Below are positions 12,268 to 23,565 of a DNA stretch of 64,000 nucleotides, piece after piece. Position 1 is the stretch's first letter. Each line of letters begins with the position of its first letter. A model generated the notes under the pieces. The model saw only the letters and a list, made by a program, of their open reading frames with translations, did no database searches and was not told where the DNA came from. The DNA is from Ursus arctos. Taxonomy: Eukaryota > Chordata > Mammalia > Carnivora > Ursidae. The DNA is taken from positions 35,185,718 to 35,249,717 of the forward strand of contig NW_026622974.1 in the NCBI RefSeq assembly GCF_023065955.2, given 5' to 3'. A program made the translations under genes and the position numbers.

Positions 12268-12499
12268 CAATTTAAAATGGTTCTCAGAAGAAGGACAGTG
12301 TGTCTCCACTGGGGCTGATTCAGGTCTTGGCTGCCATAAATCACTTCTTAAATTCACCAAGAAGAAAGAGTCTCCAATAAAACAGTCATTCTCTTGTGGA
12401 TGAAGTGGCTTATTAGCAAAGGGGTCAGGATGACAACACCATTCTTCAACCAGAGCTCCCCAGTTCTCACTCGGCAATGCGAGCACCCTGAGGAGCTTC
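12268..12499 (-). CDS. UBE3D: UBE3D coding exon 4 (BRAT1-like motif region)
   Basis: This 232-base exon lies between the acceptor CTCTCTGCTAG and the donor GTAAAA. It completes the Arg codon from exon 3 and then encodes 77 residues (123-199). The stretch L-P-S-E-N-W-G-A-L-V through D-P-F-A-N-K-P-L-H-P is the most conserved block of UBE3D and corresponds to what is described as its BRAT1-like motif. It carries W142-C143-C144-H145. The exon ends in phase 0 after a Leu codon. The open frame runs on past the donor to 12184 only by chance. Confidence 0.95.
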
Positions 12500-12604
12500 C
12501 TAGCAGAGAGAGGAAAAACAATTTTTTAAAGAACAAAATGGAAATATAGCATTTTCTTAATTAAATCAGTATGAAAGATGAAAGAAACTCATTAACCACA
12601 TTGT

Positions 12605-13320
12605 CTGCAATGATAATTTTCCCCCAGATTACAAAAGTAATACATACTTAGGATAGGCAGCTTGAAAATGTATAAAGGAAATAAAAATCATCCTTTCCTT
12701 ACTACCCAAAGACAAGCAACTGCTTGGTAAATGATGGGATATTTCCCTGCAACCCTTTCAAGAAACATAGTTGTACACATAAACACAGTCTGGGATCAGA
12801 AGATATACACAAACTGTACCCTGCTTTCACCATTTATTTAGTTACATTATGATTCTTAATGACTTCATTCTATTCTATAGCCTTGCCAAAACCTTTAGAT
12901 CATTCCCTCACTGGTGGATATCCAGGTTTTGAGTTTTTCGGTATCAACAACCCTGTGATGAACCTTCCTATTAAAAAAATTTGTACACATATCTGATTAT
13001 TTCCTTGGAAAAAAATCTTGCAAGTGTGAGATCACAATCACAAATGACATCCATATTTTAAAATCCCACACATATCGGCAAACTGCTTTTCAGAAAGGCT
13101 ATATAAATCTGTAATTCTCCCACTTACCTTCTTCAGAATTGAACACCATCACTTTTCCATGTAAGGGGTGAAAATATTCTCCACACATACCGCTTTAATT
13201 GGCAACTCTTTACCAGTGAGATTGAACTGGCTTTCATATTTATTGACCAGCATGTTTCTTCTGTGAGTTGTGATCAAGGACTATTTTCCAATGAGGTATT
13301 AGTATGTTCTTACTTTTATT
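12605..13320. mobile_element. Old LINE-like sequence (probably L1M)
   Basis: CAAAAGTAATACATACTTAG, ATTTCCCTGCAACCCTTTCA and the tract up to the SINEC read like degraded 3' sequence of old L1s. Orientation and subfamily are not assigned. Confidence 0.45.
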
Positions 13321-13336
13321 TTATCTTATTTTATTT

Positions 13337-13524
13337 TTTAAAGATTTTCTTTATTTATTTGACAGAGAGAGAGCACAGGCAGGGGGAGCAGCAGGCAGAG
13401 GGAGAGGGAGAAGCAGGCCCCCACTGAGCAGGAAGCCCGATGCGGGGCTCGATCCCAGGACCCCGGGGATCATGACCTGAGCTGAAGGCAGCTGCTCAAC
13501 CGAATGAGCCACCCAGGCGCCCCC
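13337..13524 (-). mobile_element. SINEC
   Basis: AAAGATTTTCTTTATTTATT through GAGCCACCCAGGCGCCCC, antisense. Confidence 0.92.
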
Positions 13525-13674
13525 TTACTAATTTTTAAAAGTGTATTCTATCTTAAGAATATTAGCCCTTTATCCATCATCTGTGGCAAATATTTTTTCA
13601 GTATTATTGCCCTTTAATTTGGGTCCTAAATTTCAAATTACCTAACCCTTTCTCCTGTGATTTCTCCCATTAAT

Positions 13675-14350
13675 TATTTTATAATAAACTTTTTATTTGG
13701 GAGTAATTTTAAATTTACAGAAAAGTTACAAAAACAGTACAGATAGTCCTCATATACACTCCACCCAGCTTTCTCTAAGGTTAACATCTTATATAACCAT
13801 GGAAGATTTGTCAAAACTACAGACTTTATCTGGATTTCCCCAGTTTTTCCATTAATGTCCTTTTTTCCCTTGATCTAGGATCCAATTCATGATAACACAC
13901 TGAAGTTAATCATCATGTTTCCCTAATCTCCTTTAGTCTGCTACATTTTCTTAGTCTGTCCTTATTTTTTAGGACCTTGAAATGTTTGAAGAGCACTGGT
14001 CTGGTGGTTTACAGAATACCCCACAATTTAAGTTTGTCTGATGTTTTCTCAAGATTAGACTGGGGTTATAGGTTTGGGAAAGAACACCACAGAAGTGAAG
14101 TGACCTTCGCAGCACATCTTCTCAGAGGGCACACTCTCTCAATCAATATGACTTATCACTGGTGCTGTTAAACTTGAACATTTGGCCAGTGTGGCATCTA
14201 CCAGGTTTCTCCACTAATAAAGCTACTATTCCTCCCTTTGCATACTCTATTCCTAGGCCCGGACCACACTCGGGGGGAGGGAAACTGACCTCCACTCTAC
14301 TATCATTTTTTATGCTTAAAATGGCCTTATAATTAAGTAGGCCCTTATAT
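13675..14350. mobile_element. Old L1-type repeat
   Basis: The series TTTACAGAAAAGTTACAAAA, TTTGTCTGATGTTTTCTCAA, GATTAGACTGGGGTTATAGG and GACTTATCACTGGTGCTGTT matches a widespread old mammalian repeat that I associate with L1M elements. Confidence 0.55.
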
Positions 14351-15159
14351 TTGCTACCACTTTTTTTTCCCCAATGGTTTCATTTTTTTCTGGACACCAA
14401 CAGATACCTCAGACTTTATCGGAAGAAAAGCTAAACATGATTTACCTCTATTCTACACTAAATTAGGGAGATCCATAGTCTAAAAGAAATATGGAAAGGA
14501 TGATGAGAAACTTCAAAATAGTTAATCCTGAGAAAAACTGAGAATAAAAACATGCTCATGGTCTTCTTAATGCCCATGAGCAGTGTGAATGCTTAAAGTA
14601 GCCTGAATACTTACACACCTCCGCTCCTATGCGTAGAAACATATGCTAAGAGTCAGCTGTATTTGATCACAGACCTGTTTATGCCACTTAACCTTATTTT
14701 AGTTACATAATTTAATTAAATAATATGTAAACCAAGGAAATATGAATTGCTATTCCTCTGAAACTAAAGATTTCAGACTAAATGAAAGCCAGTTGTAAAA
14801 AAAAAAAATTAACTGGTAAGACATGGAGATACAACTATAGAACATTGGAAAAAGGGAGGAAGAGTAAAAATCTAGAAAAAGTCTACAATTCCATTGCTTT
14901 AAGAATGTCTAACTTCTCATTCCACTTAAGAAAACACAAACTAGAAATTGTAGATGATGAATTTTGGAGGAAATAATAGTAAAAAAAAGCTACACAACAG
15001 TGGAGTCATGTTCAACAAAAAGATATTGGTTCCAAAATAAACTATTAGTAAATTAATATACATTTGCATGTTTTAAGTTGAAATATTTGAGATGCAAATG
15101 TATCGTTTTTTAATGATTTCCCCCATGTTAACCGTTTTCTTTCATCTCAACTATGAATC
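14351..15159. other. UBE3D intron 3 segment, unique
   Basis: AT-rich, no gene. It holds the inverted octamer pair at 15058-15103. The 64-codon frame at 14782 is low-complexity and Lys-rich. Confidence 0.45.
15058..15103. promoter_or_regulatory. Inverted pair of POU octamer motifs
   Basis: ATACATTTGCAT (15058-15069) and ATGCAAATGTAT (15092-15103) are perfect reverse complements separated by 22 bases. Each contains the octamer ATGCAAAT or its complement, the POU/OCT binding site. The sequence could act as a protein site or as a stem; neither is shown. Confidence 0.45.
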
Positions 15160-15340
15160 TCATAAAAAGCCTCTTAACTACAAAGAATAAACTGATGGTT
15201 ATCAGAGGGGAGGGGAGTAAGGGCATGGGGTAAGTAGCTGATGGGGATTGTTGTGATGAACGCCAGGTGTTGTATGGAAGTGCTGAATCCCTAAGTTGTA
15301 CATCTGAAACTAATACTACACTGTATGCTAACTAACTGGA

Positions 15341-15371
<31 letters not shown>

Positions 15372-15594
15372 AAGATTTTATTTATTTATTCGACAGAGAT
15401 AGAGACAGCCAGCGAGAGAGGGAACACAAGCAGGGGGAGTGGGAGAGGAAGAAGCAGGCTCACAGTGGAGGAGCCTGATGTGGGGCTCGATCCCATAACG
15501 CCGGGATCACGCCCTGAGCCCAAGGCAGACGCTTAACCGCTGTGCCACCCAGACGCCCCATGGAATTTAAATAAAAACTTAAAAAAAAAAAAAA
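15160..15594 (+). mobile_element. Carnivore L1 3' end, split by SINEC
   Basis: AATAAACTGATGGTTATCAG, CCAGGTGTTGTATGGAAGTG, CTGAAACTAATACTACACTG; the L1 resumes after the SINE and ends in a poly(A) at 15581-15594. Confidence 0.85.
15350..15559 (-). mobile_element. SINEC nested in L1
   Basis: TTAAAGATTTTATTTATTTA through GTGCCACCCAGACGCCCC. The duplication TGGAATTTA on both sides marks the insertion into the L1 tail. Confidence 0.92.
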
Positions 15595-15599
15595 TCACC

Positions 15600-16033
15600 A
15601 ATAAGAAAATGACAGGCGAACACAACACTTTCTGCCACTGGAGTCTCTGGAAGGTGACTTGTGGAAGCAGGTCTTTGGGCAGCAGCTCCATGACCTCCTC
15701 ACCCACCTTCTCAAGCATCAGCCCAAAGCCAAGACCCACAAAGGCTGAGCGCTGCTCCACTGCACTGGTCCACCACAGGCCTCTGCTCAGGAACTCTGCA
15801 TCTGCCAGCAACAACAAACCCAGGGGACCCTCAAACCTTCCACCTGCAGCCCGAACAGCAAGAGGACTCGAGGACTGGTCAGCTATTTGATTAGGGATGG
15901 GGGAGGGGGATTTGTAAATATAATGTGATTCACTCTATTACTGTTTAATGGTCATTCTTCTAGATCTCTTTACTGTTCTTACATCAATATAAAATTAAAA
16001 TCTACTAAAATATGTCAACCTTTAAAAAAAAAG
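15600..16033 (+). pseudogene. Retrocopy-like block, source unknown
   Basis: A coding-like segment rich in C, A and G (15600-15890) grades into AT-rich 3'UTR-like sequence and ends in an A-run near 16023. One frame reads L-W-K-Q-V-F-G-Q-Q-L-H-D-L-L-T-H-L-L-K and then stops; a different frame is open for 93 codons. Neither is recognised. It directly follows the poly(A) of an L1 3' end (15594), so it is either a separate processed pseudogene or sequence carried along by that L1. The antisense frame (15533-15817) is open but less likely. Confidence 0.45.
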
Positions 16034-16086
16034 GCATTTTACAATATGGAAGAGAGTAGACATTTAAATTATAAATCCAGAGGGCA

Positions 16087-16274
16087 GGGGCGCCTGGGTG
16101 GCACAGCAGTTAAGCGTCTGCCTTCGGCTCAGGGCGTGATCCCGGTGTTATGGGATCGAGCCCCACATCAGGGTCCTCTGCTAGGAGCCTGCTTCTTCCT
16201 CTCCCACTCCCCCTGCTTGTGTTCCCTCTCTCGCTGGCTGTCTCTATCTCTGTCGAATAAAATAAAATAAAATC
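16087..16274 (+). mobile_element. SINEC, young, with perfect target duplication
   Basis: GGGGCGCCTGGGTGGCACAG through GTCGAATAAAATAAAATAAA. The 15-bp duplication TAAATCCAGAGGGCA lies at 16072-16086 and 16275-16289. Confidence 0.96.
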
Positions 16275-16429
16275 TAAATCCAGAGGGCAAAACTAGGAAG
16301 AAGAAAGGCTGATTTTAGTTTAACAGAAGGAAGAATCTTCCCTTTCGAATTAGGAAGAAATGTCCACTAGTAGCATCACTCAAGCTGCTGAGCCTGTTTA
16401 GGATATTAAGTGATTCTTGAAACATCCAT

Positions 16430-16565
16430 TTTCTAAAAGCCCTCTATGAGCAGGCATTCTGTTGACACAAAATACTAATACACACAGTCCCCTCTCTCAA
16501 GGTACTCAGGGTTCTAGCAGGAGATACAGACCTATGAGCAAATAACAAACCTTTATAAAATAAAT
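16430..16565 (-). mobile_element. L2 fragment
   Basis: CATTCTGTTGACACAAAATA, CTCAAGGTACTCAGGGTTCT and CAGGAGATACAGACCTATGA follow L2 antisense order (size-of-population phrase and AGCTTACAGTCTAG-like region). Confidence 0.5.
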
Positions 16566-17019
16566 ATAATGAATGCTCATAACAAAGTAATGGTTCTAAA
16601 TTCATACGGGGTTGGGAGAGGGAACAGCTTAGACCTCCCTGAAAATTTAATGAAAGCTTTCATCCTTTCTTCAAATATACATTCCCACGTGCACCCAAAA
16701 TCTGCATATTACTTTAGGGGATTCAAGGATTCTTAAAACCAACCCGCAACTTCAGGGCAATAAATACAAAGTGCTAGGGGAGTAGAGTATACATGGATTT
16801 CAGAGAAGAGGTAATACTTGAGCTGACCTTTGAATGATAAAGAGTTCTTCAGGCAATAAAAGGAATTAAGGGTATGACGGGTGGAGTTAACAATATAAAG
16901 ATGCACACTGTATCCGTTTAACTGATAACTGTATTCCTGGTGCCTGGCACAGAGCCTGACTCGGTATAAGTTCCTAAACACTTGTTAGAGGAATGAACAA
17001 GCCCACTTTGAGAACTCTA

Positions 17020-17570
17020 ACACGTGAGGCCCCTGGTTGGGTCTGTCGCATACTGAGATAAAAGGGTTAACAAACCTTTTCCCTTGCTGCTTGAGAATCT
17101 AACCTTTGGTTTAACCACCTGAGCTCTGTTGCCCTGGAAACCAGGTAGATGCAGGCATGAATTATATTGCTAGGCAACATCGTTTATGGTAAAAATGACC
17201 CCTGACTGGTAAATTGCATCTGGACTGAAAGGAAGTATGAGTGAGCTGCAAGTATCTGATGAGGGTGCCATGCCTGGGACTTCCCTGAATGTGGTCCTTT
17301 GCAAGGAACCCTAGAAACTATGCCAAAGAACTGTTACAGGAGATGCTGGCTGCTTAGGTCATGAGGCTTCTTCTCAGGGTAGCTCCTGCACCTGCTTCAT
17401 TGTGGATCTTGAGCTTTGCACCTGGAACTGTGTCACATGGGAAGACAAGAGTCCCCAGACGGGTATGTGAGCTGTCCCTTGCTTCAACTGCTGCAGGACC
17501 CCTGCTACGAGGAACTCCTGATGCTGCCCTGCGGGCAAGCTGGCAAGAAATAGGGCCTGTGGTAGTGTTG
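17020..17570. other. GC-richer intronic block, possible old LTR
   Basis: A fairly GC-rich unit without an evident A-tail, with short overlapping frames on both strands at 17354-17581. No protein is recognised. A degraded LTR is possible, but no terminal motif is proven. Confidence 0.25.
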
Positions 17571-17582
17571 TGAGTCTGCATA

Positions 17583-17781
17583 TTTTTTTAAAAGACTTTA
17601 TTTATTTATTTATTTGACAGAGAGTGAGTAAGAGAGCACGAGCAGAGGGACAGGCAGAGGCAGAGGGAGAAGCAGGCTCCCCGCTGAGCAGGGAGCATGA
17701 CCCGGGGCTCAATCCCAGGACGCTGGGATCACAACCTGAGCCGAAGGCAGACGCTTAACCTACTGAGCCACCTGGGCGCCC
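17583..17781 (-). mobile_element. SINEC with target duplication
   Basis: TTTTTTTAAAAGACTTTATT through GAGCCACCTGGGCGCCC. The flanks TGTGAGTCTGCATA and TGTGAATCTGCATA differ by one base. Confidence 0.93.
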
Positions 17782-17834
17782 TGTGAATCTGCATACTTAA
17801 CTGAATTTCACACGACCTCTGGTGGGCACTACAA

Positions 17835-18000
17835 CGTTGTGCGGTAAGAATTTCTATTCCCCTACTACAGGGGAGGAAAGAAAGGCCCAGAAATATTAAA
17901 TAATCTGTATAAGTTCACAGAGGCAGAGGTGATGAATAAAGGCAGGATCATAACCCAGGTCTTCGAGACTCCAAAACTGAATTCTTTCCGTTGGAACACA
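17835..18000 (-). repeat. MIR fragment
   Basis: Antisense MIR order: TACTACAGGGGAGGAAAGAA, TCACAGAGGCAGAGGTGATG, CATAACCCAGGTCTTCGAGA. Confidence 0.6.
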
Positions 18001-18117
18001 TCCCTCCCGTGACACTGCAGAACATCAGAAAAGGAGACTGGGAAGGTGGGATGGTGGCAAACCGTGTGGGGTGTTACATGCCAACCAAAGGGTAGAGACT
18101 GGTTTCTATAGATAGGT

Positions 18118-18265
18118 GGGAAGCATTATAGAATTTTAAGCAGGAAAATGATAGGTCAGATTTGAATTTTAACAAAGAAGCAAGGAAGAGTACCTGTTTA
18201 GAGTGGGAGGCAGGCCTAAATAGGCTCGTAAATCTTCTCCATCACTAAGATTCTCTCTCTCTTGA
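18118..18265 (-). mobile_element. L2-related segment, second copy at 21210
   Basis: GGAAGCATTATAGAATTTTA and the adjoining AAGCAGGAAAATGATAGG belong to the antisense L2 body. The whole block, including CCTGTTTAGAGTGGGAG, recurs at 21210-21365 at roughly 85% identity. Confidence 0.6.
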
Positions 18266-18747
18266 CACTTTGCACGTAGTGCCAATGAACAGATCCTCAA
18301 TACAGGGCAGAAGACAGCCGTGCCAAAATCTCACACATGATCACAGAAATGAAACTGCGCCGAGACTGACAGAGATCTGGGAGACTTGATGCACATTAGC
18401 ACAAAATGTGGTATTTCAAACTGAACTTGACCCCCTATCACAGTGAATAAAAGCTGTATTATATCCCATAACTATCTACATAAGCCATCAGGAGGAAGAA
18501 AGTGCCTAATTCACAAGTCATTGCAAAGGTAAAAGTGTTTTTACAACAGAAAAGAATTTTTCTGGTATTTTGAAAAACATAAAACCTTTTAGAAGAAAGG
18601 ATGTATTATAATCACAGCTCTCCTCAAAGTGTATCTGTCGAAAACCCTGAAAGTTTGATATGATCTACTTCCCAAGAGAACTTTCAAAATAAAATAGATA
18701 CCATTTTTTTCAAGGCAGTTTTTAGGTAAAAACCTGCCGAAGCTCAG

Positions 18748-18980
18748 AAAAAGAGTGAAATGGGGGCGCCTGGGTGGCACAGCGGTTAAGCGTCTGCCTT
18801 CGGCTCAGGGCGTGATCCCGGCGTTCTGGGATCGAGCCCCACATCAGGCTCTTCCGCTATGAGCCTGCTTCTTCCTCTCCCACTCCCCCTGCTTGTGTTC
18901 CCTCTCTCGCTGGCTGTCTCTATCTCTGTCGAATAAATAAATAAAATCTTTAAAAAAAAAAAAAAAAAAAGAGTGAAATG
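18748..18980 (+). mobile_element. SINEC, young, with perfect target duplication
   Basis: Element 18763-18965 starts GGGGCGCCTGGGTGGCACAG and ends in poly(A). AAAAAGAGTGAAATG flanks it at 18748-18762 and 18966-18980. Confidence 0.96.
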
Positions 18981-19980
18981 ATTTCTTGAACTATCTCTCA
19001 GCTTAAAATAAAATGAACAACACGTTTATAATAAATTAAAATTTGCTAGTTATTTTTAACGCATCTTAACCACAAGCTTTAGGGACAAATAAAATATTAA
19101 ATGTTAATCAATGCTATTTATTGATGATGTTTATTCAAAACTTAAACATGTAGACAAGAAAATGAAATGCCCCTTAACTCTAAAATCAACCATTATTCAG
19201 TGACAATAACGATGGTAATAACATAAGAGCCCTTACAGGTTGGATTATAACCAAGTGGACATTAAGAATCTTAAGAACATCAAATATCTAAATCTCAAAA
19301 TATGGCTGCTGACATTTAGATAAATTCAACTGGTAATATCCAACTGGTAGACGACCAATCCTATGAACCAAGCTTTGTACTGTATTACCATTATGTATAT
19401 AGTACAATTAGACCATAGAAGTATCATCATTTTTTCTAAAAGTTTGTACAATACTACCAACAATCCAATTTGTGCCTGTACTTTTTTCGCCTCTCTGTTC
19501 TCTTTCATACAAAAGTGACTGCATTCATAGGAGTAGTTATTTTCAGAATATAATTACAGCCATATGTCAAGTGGACCAACTGGCTAGATATTCTGACATC
19601 TCTTATGTTTCCATAAAGTCCATTCTACTTGTTTCCTTCTAGAGTTTCCAAGGCCTCCCTAACTGCTGGGCTGACATCCAGCTCTGCTGCTGCAGGTGGA
19701 ATGAAGAGGGCCTGTCCAGAGACCTTAGAAGACCTCGCAAATGGACTGAAAATCGAAAGCTTTTATGTTTTAAAGTCTGTTTGGCCAACTGGTATGACTC
19801 AAGTCTGGCATGAATTTATTTCTGGAGATACGAACAAATTCCAAACACGATGACCATCCAGCTCTTTCTGAAACGCTTTTCAAAAAAGTAAATTCTGTCA
19901 TTATTGTTACTTGATATTAGGGCCTGTTAGTCTCAACAAGAGCATAATCAATAACATAATCAAAAACTGTGTATGTTCAG
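18981..19980. other. UBE3D intron 3 segment, no feature seen
   Basis: AT-rich unique-looking sequence. The 74-codon plus frame at 19629 lacks recognisable homology, splice context or a tail and is not called. Confidence 0.5.
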
Positions 19981-20158
19981 TTTTTTTTTAGAGAGGGAGA
20001 GTGGGAAAAGGGGCAGAGGGAGAGGGAGAGAGAGAATCTCAAGCAGGTTCCATGCTGAGCACGGAGCCTGACGTGGGGCTCGATATCATGACCCTGAGAT
20101 CATGACCTGAGCAGATATCAAGTCGGATGCTTAACTGGCTGAGCCACCCAGGTGCCCC
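19981..20158 (-). mobile_element. SINEC (older)
   Basis: TTTTTTTTTAGAGAGGGAGA through GAGCCACCCAGGTGCCCC, antisense. Confidence 0.9.
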
Positions 20159-20379
20159 TGCTTCAGACAATTTTTATATAAATACTTTGAACTGGTAAAA
20201 GTGTAAACTGGAGAATTTTATGGCAAGGAAATTAGGCATTATTTATTTTCAAATAACCAAAACAAAAGACTAAGATCACAGATTCCTAAATTAAGAAAAA
20301 AGGATTGCTATAATTAGCAGATTTCATGCACCTTGATTCCAATCAGTATTAAAAGGCATTAATGAGTCTTAATAGATTA

Positions 20380-20590
20380 GGGGCGCCTGGGTGGCACAGC
20401 GGTTAAGTGTCTGCCTTCGGCTCAGGGCGTGATCCCGGCATTATGGGATCGAGCCCCACATCAGGCTCCTCCGCTATGAGCCTGCTTCTTCCTCTCCCAC
20501 TCCCCCTGCTTGTGTTCCCTTTCTTGCTGGCTGTGTCTCTCTCTGTCAAATAAATAAATAAATAAAATCTTTAAAAAAAAAAAAAAAAAA
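20380..20590 (+). mobile_element. SINEC, young, full length
   Basis: GGGGCGCCTGGGTGGCACAG through TCAAATAAATAAATAAATAA and an A-run of about 19. Confidence 0.95.
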
Positions 20591-21099
20591 GAACACACAA
20601 GCCTCTTTTGGTTTTGTTTTCTATTTAACAAGCACAAAAGATGTCCATACTACCCACATAAAACAGATAGCTGAGGGAGAAACGAGAAGACCACTGGGTT
20701 TTATGTAAAAAGTCAACATGAAATCCTTGTGCAGATAATGGAGGATGCTTATTTTTCCAACAAAGAGGCATGCGACATGCTGCCTAAGAGTGAAATGTAA
20801 GCAAAGCCTTGACTCTCCTAACTAAGGATTTCTCTGCGTTGGTCAAGAGGCGCACACTTGTCAGACACACAGGTGTGATAGGAAAAGGCTTTCAGGTAAG
20901 CCTTGTTTAAGTGAGGCAAGGGCTAAGTCAAGGCCATGTTTATCTTCTCAGAAAGAAAAAGGGAGAAAGGAGGGTCATTTCTCTGGCACACCTCAAAAAT
21001 AAAGTCCTGAATCAAAAAGACTTGACACACTAATCAACATAATTTGCTAGTTTGCTAATAAAACCAATATGGAAAAGGGGGTGGAAGGAGTCTATAAAA

Positions 21100-21505
21100 C
21101 CAATTAAAAAGAGCTTGTCAAGCTTTTGCTATTATATGTATAACAGCCTTTAACTCTTCTAACAAGCTTGGACAATAGGTCTTATTATGTCTACTTAAGA
21201 AGAAACACAAATTGGAAGCATTATAGAATTTTAAGCAGGGAAGTGATAGGTCAGGTTTGAAGTTTCACAAAGAAGAGGAAGAAATCCAATAAGAGTGCCT
21301 GTTTAGAGTGGGAGTTAGGCCTAAATAAGCTCTGAAGTCTTCTCCATCACCAAGATTCTGTCTCTCGACATGTCTAAGAAGACTCACTATGTCTACTTAA
21401 GAAGCAGCTGAGGTGACGAGGTTCCCCAGCCACTAAGTGGTGCAGCTGGAGTTCAAACCCAAGTTCCCATTCTCCCACTCCTGCTTTACACCACACAGCC
21501 TCCAG
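21100..21505 (-). repeat. MIR interrupted by a 185-bp insertion
   Basis: MIR antisense (TTATTATGTCTACTTAAGAA, then GCAGCTGAGGTGACGAGG and CTGGAGTTCAAACCCAAGTT) is split at 21202/21388 by an insert bounded by two identical 17-bp copies of TATGTCTACTTAAGAAG (21186-21202 and 21388-21404). Confidence 0.75.
21203..21387. repeat. 185-bp insertion copying 18118-18265
   Basis: The insert's core (21210-21368) aligns in the same orientation to 18118-18265, about 3.1 kb away, with a few small gaps. It has no A-tail. A third, degraded piece of the flanking word (ATGTCTAAGAAG) occurs at 21370. Confidence 0.65.
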
Positions 21506-22146
21506 ACGGTCACGGTTAGGGAGAGTGTAACCCTGTAAGCCCTTCTAGTTCTCAATTGCACAGTCAGAAAAAGAATTAACACAAAACAGAAGATACAGTT
21601 CCTGCATAGGAAAAATCGCTGCAAGTAACCATGTTTTATATTGTCATCCTTGCCCAATGAAACACAAATAGCCAGGAATGGATGAGCATATCCTTTACGG
21701 GGAACAGTACCAGGAAACAGGGCTACACTGCATTTAACTTGCTCTTCCTGGGACTTCTAGGTCACCACCTTGTGGTTTAGGCATGCACGTTTCAGAAACT
21801 TCATGTGAGAATTCAACCAAAGCCTGAAATAGACTGAGAGAAGGAGAAGCTTCTGGGTTTAACTACAGTGCAAACTGGAATCCTCTGGACATTTCAGGCT
21901 ACCGTGGGTCTGTCGCGGACTGTACACTCTGCAGCAACTTCAGCCCGTAGGTGATCTGAGCAAGGATATTCTCCCCTCTTCTGCAGATTTAGTCACCTCA
22001 CCTCTTACCTAAGATACTCATTCGGTGCTCCGTTCACAAACCCCCCACTACACTAGCGTAACTTTCCATGATCTCATTTACCTGGGGCACTGCCAGGAAT
22101 CAGAAAGTAAGCAAGAGAGGCTGGTGGGAGGCCAAAATAAACACCC

Positions 22147-22500
22147 TACTGTTTATTCAACTCAACCCAGGAAGAATTTATTGAGAGTACACTATTCATC
22201 AGGCACTGTGACCTGATGCTGGGGCTGATGGTGAAAATGCTCGGGATGATGGTAAGAGTAAGAACTGTAGTGGTAGCCATCATATACTGAATGCTTACCC
22301 TGTGCCAGGCACTGCTATAAACATTTAAATTCACTTGATCCTCCCAACAACCCTATGCAGTAGCTCCTGTTGTCATCTCTACTTTTGTAATAGGGATGTT
22401 GAGGCATGAAGTGGTTAATTAAGTAACTTGCCCAGAGTCACAGCTAGTAAATGGTGGTTACAAACCAGACGGTCTGGCTTCTGAGTCTATACTACTAGCT
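22147..22500 (-). repeat. L2 3' end then MIR, antisense
   Basis: TTTATTCAACTCAACCCAGG and the following GAGAGTACACTATTCATCAG look L2-like. 22262-22500 is antisense MIR: TATACTGAATGCTTACCCTG, AATAGGGATGTTGAGGCATG, CAGAGTCACAGCTAGTAAAT. Confidence 0.7.
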
Positions 22501-23565
22501 CCTACCCTACACTGCACTCTAAATATGAGTGGGGATAAGGGATACAGGTCCATGAGACTCTTCCAACCCCCAGAGCCTACGGCTCAGGTGGGAAGACAGG
22601 CAAATAAACCTTAGAGGAGCACATAAACCAACCCACGGTTCAGAGAAAGCTCCTAGCAACAGATGCCCTATCAGATGAATTTAGGTAGGAGCTAACCAGA
22701 GGGGGTGAGGGTGGGGTGCACCCCAGGGGAGAGAGCAAGCTCTACACAGGTAGAGGTTTGGCATTCACGGGACAAGGAACACTGAAAGAGGAGCAGGTTT
22801 CAGATATGGAGAAGGGTCCATCCCCAAATAAGTTTCAGGCACCCGTCTCAGAGGAAACACATCTAATGAAGAAATCTAACTTCTTTCTTTAAAGATTGTT
22901 AACAACAATAAGGTTTTGACCTGTCTTTCCAACCTATGAGTGATTAGAAGCTGACAATTCAGGGGAAAGGCTTTGTGCCTAGAAAACAAGTAGGTTGACA
23001 GAAGCAAAGGAGAAGATGGAAAAAATAATGAAAAGATATACCTTCCCATCTCAACAGAGTAATCAGAGCACACTGCAAGAACAGGTAACAAGATCAACCT
23101 AATCATCAAGAAAAGGCTAGTTTGGGCTCTGTATGCTTTGTTTTAATAAGCGGGGAAATAGGAAACGAATTTTAGAAAGGGTCTAATAGAAATAGCTCAA
23201 ATAAAAAGTTGTGTTACAAGAGCCTCACTTAATGTGGGAAAAACCTCATCCACCAACATGATGGATAAAACATGCACCAGAGCCCATGCCTCTTTTCAGA
23301 AGAGACAAGCTTCAGTGCTCAACATAGGCTTCCACCAAGATAAGCCTTCCTCCCTCAAAGCCAGCATGCTATGTTCCCCTCTGTCACCTTTAGAAGCCTA
23401 ACTGCTCTATGATTACTGGATAGTTTTATGGTTGATTTTGTTCAAAGTGACATTAAGCTGGCTCTCATTTTAAGGCTCCCCTGGTAATTACTTCAAAAAT
23501 TCTGATAGAAAAAAAGAAAACCATTGCCAGGCACAGAATTAATCAGTGTAAAATACATTCCTTAC
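22501..23565. other. UBE3D intron 3 proximal part, no gene
   Basis: No open coding frame is recognised. 22510-22780 has degraded LINE-like sequence (ACCTTAGAGGAGCACATAAA). The rest looks unique. Confidence 0.45.
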
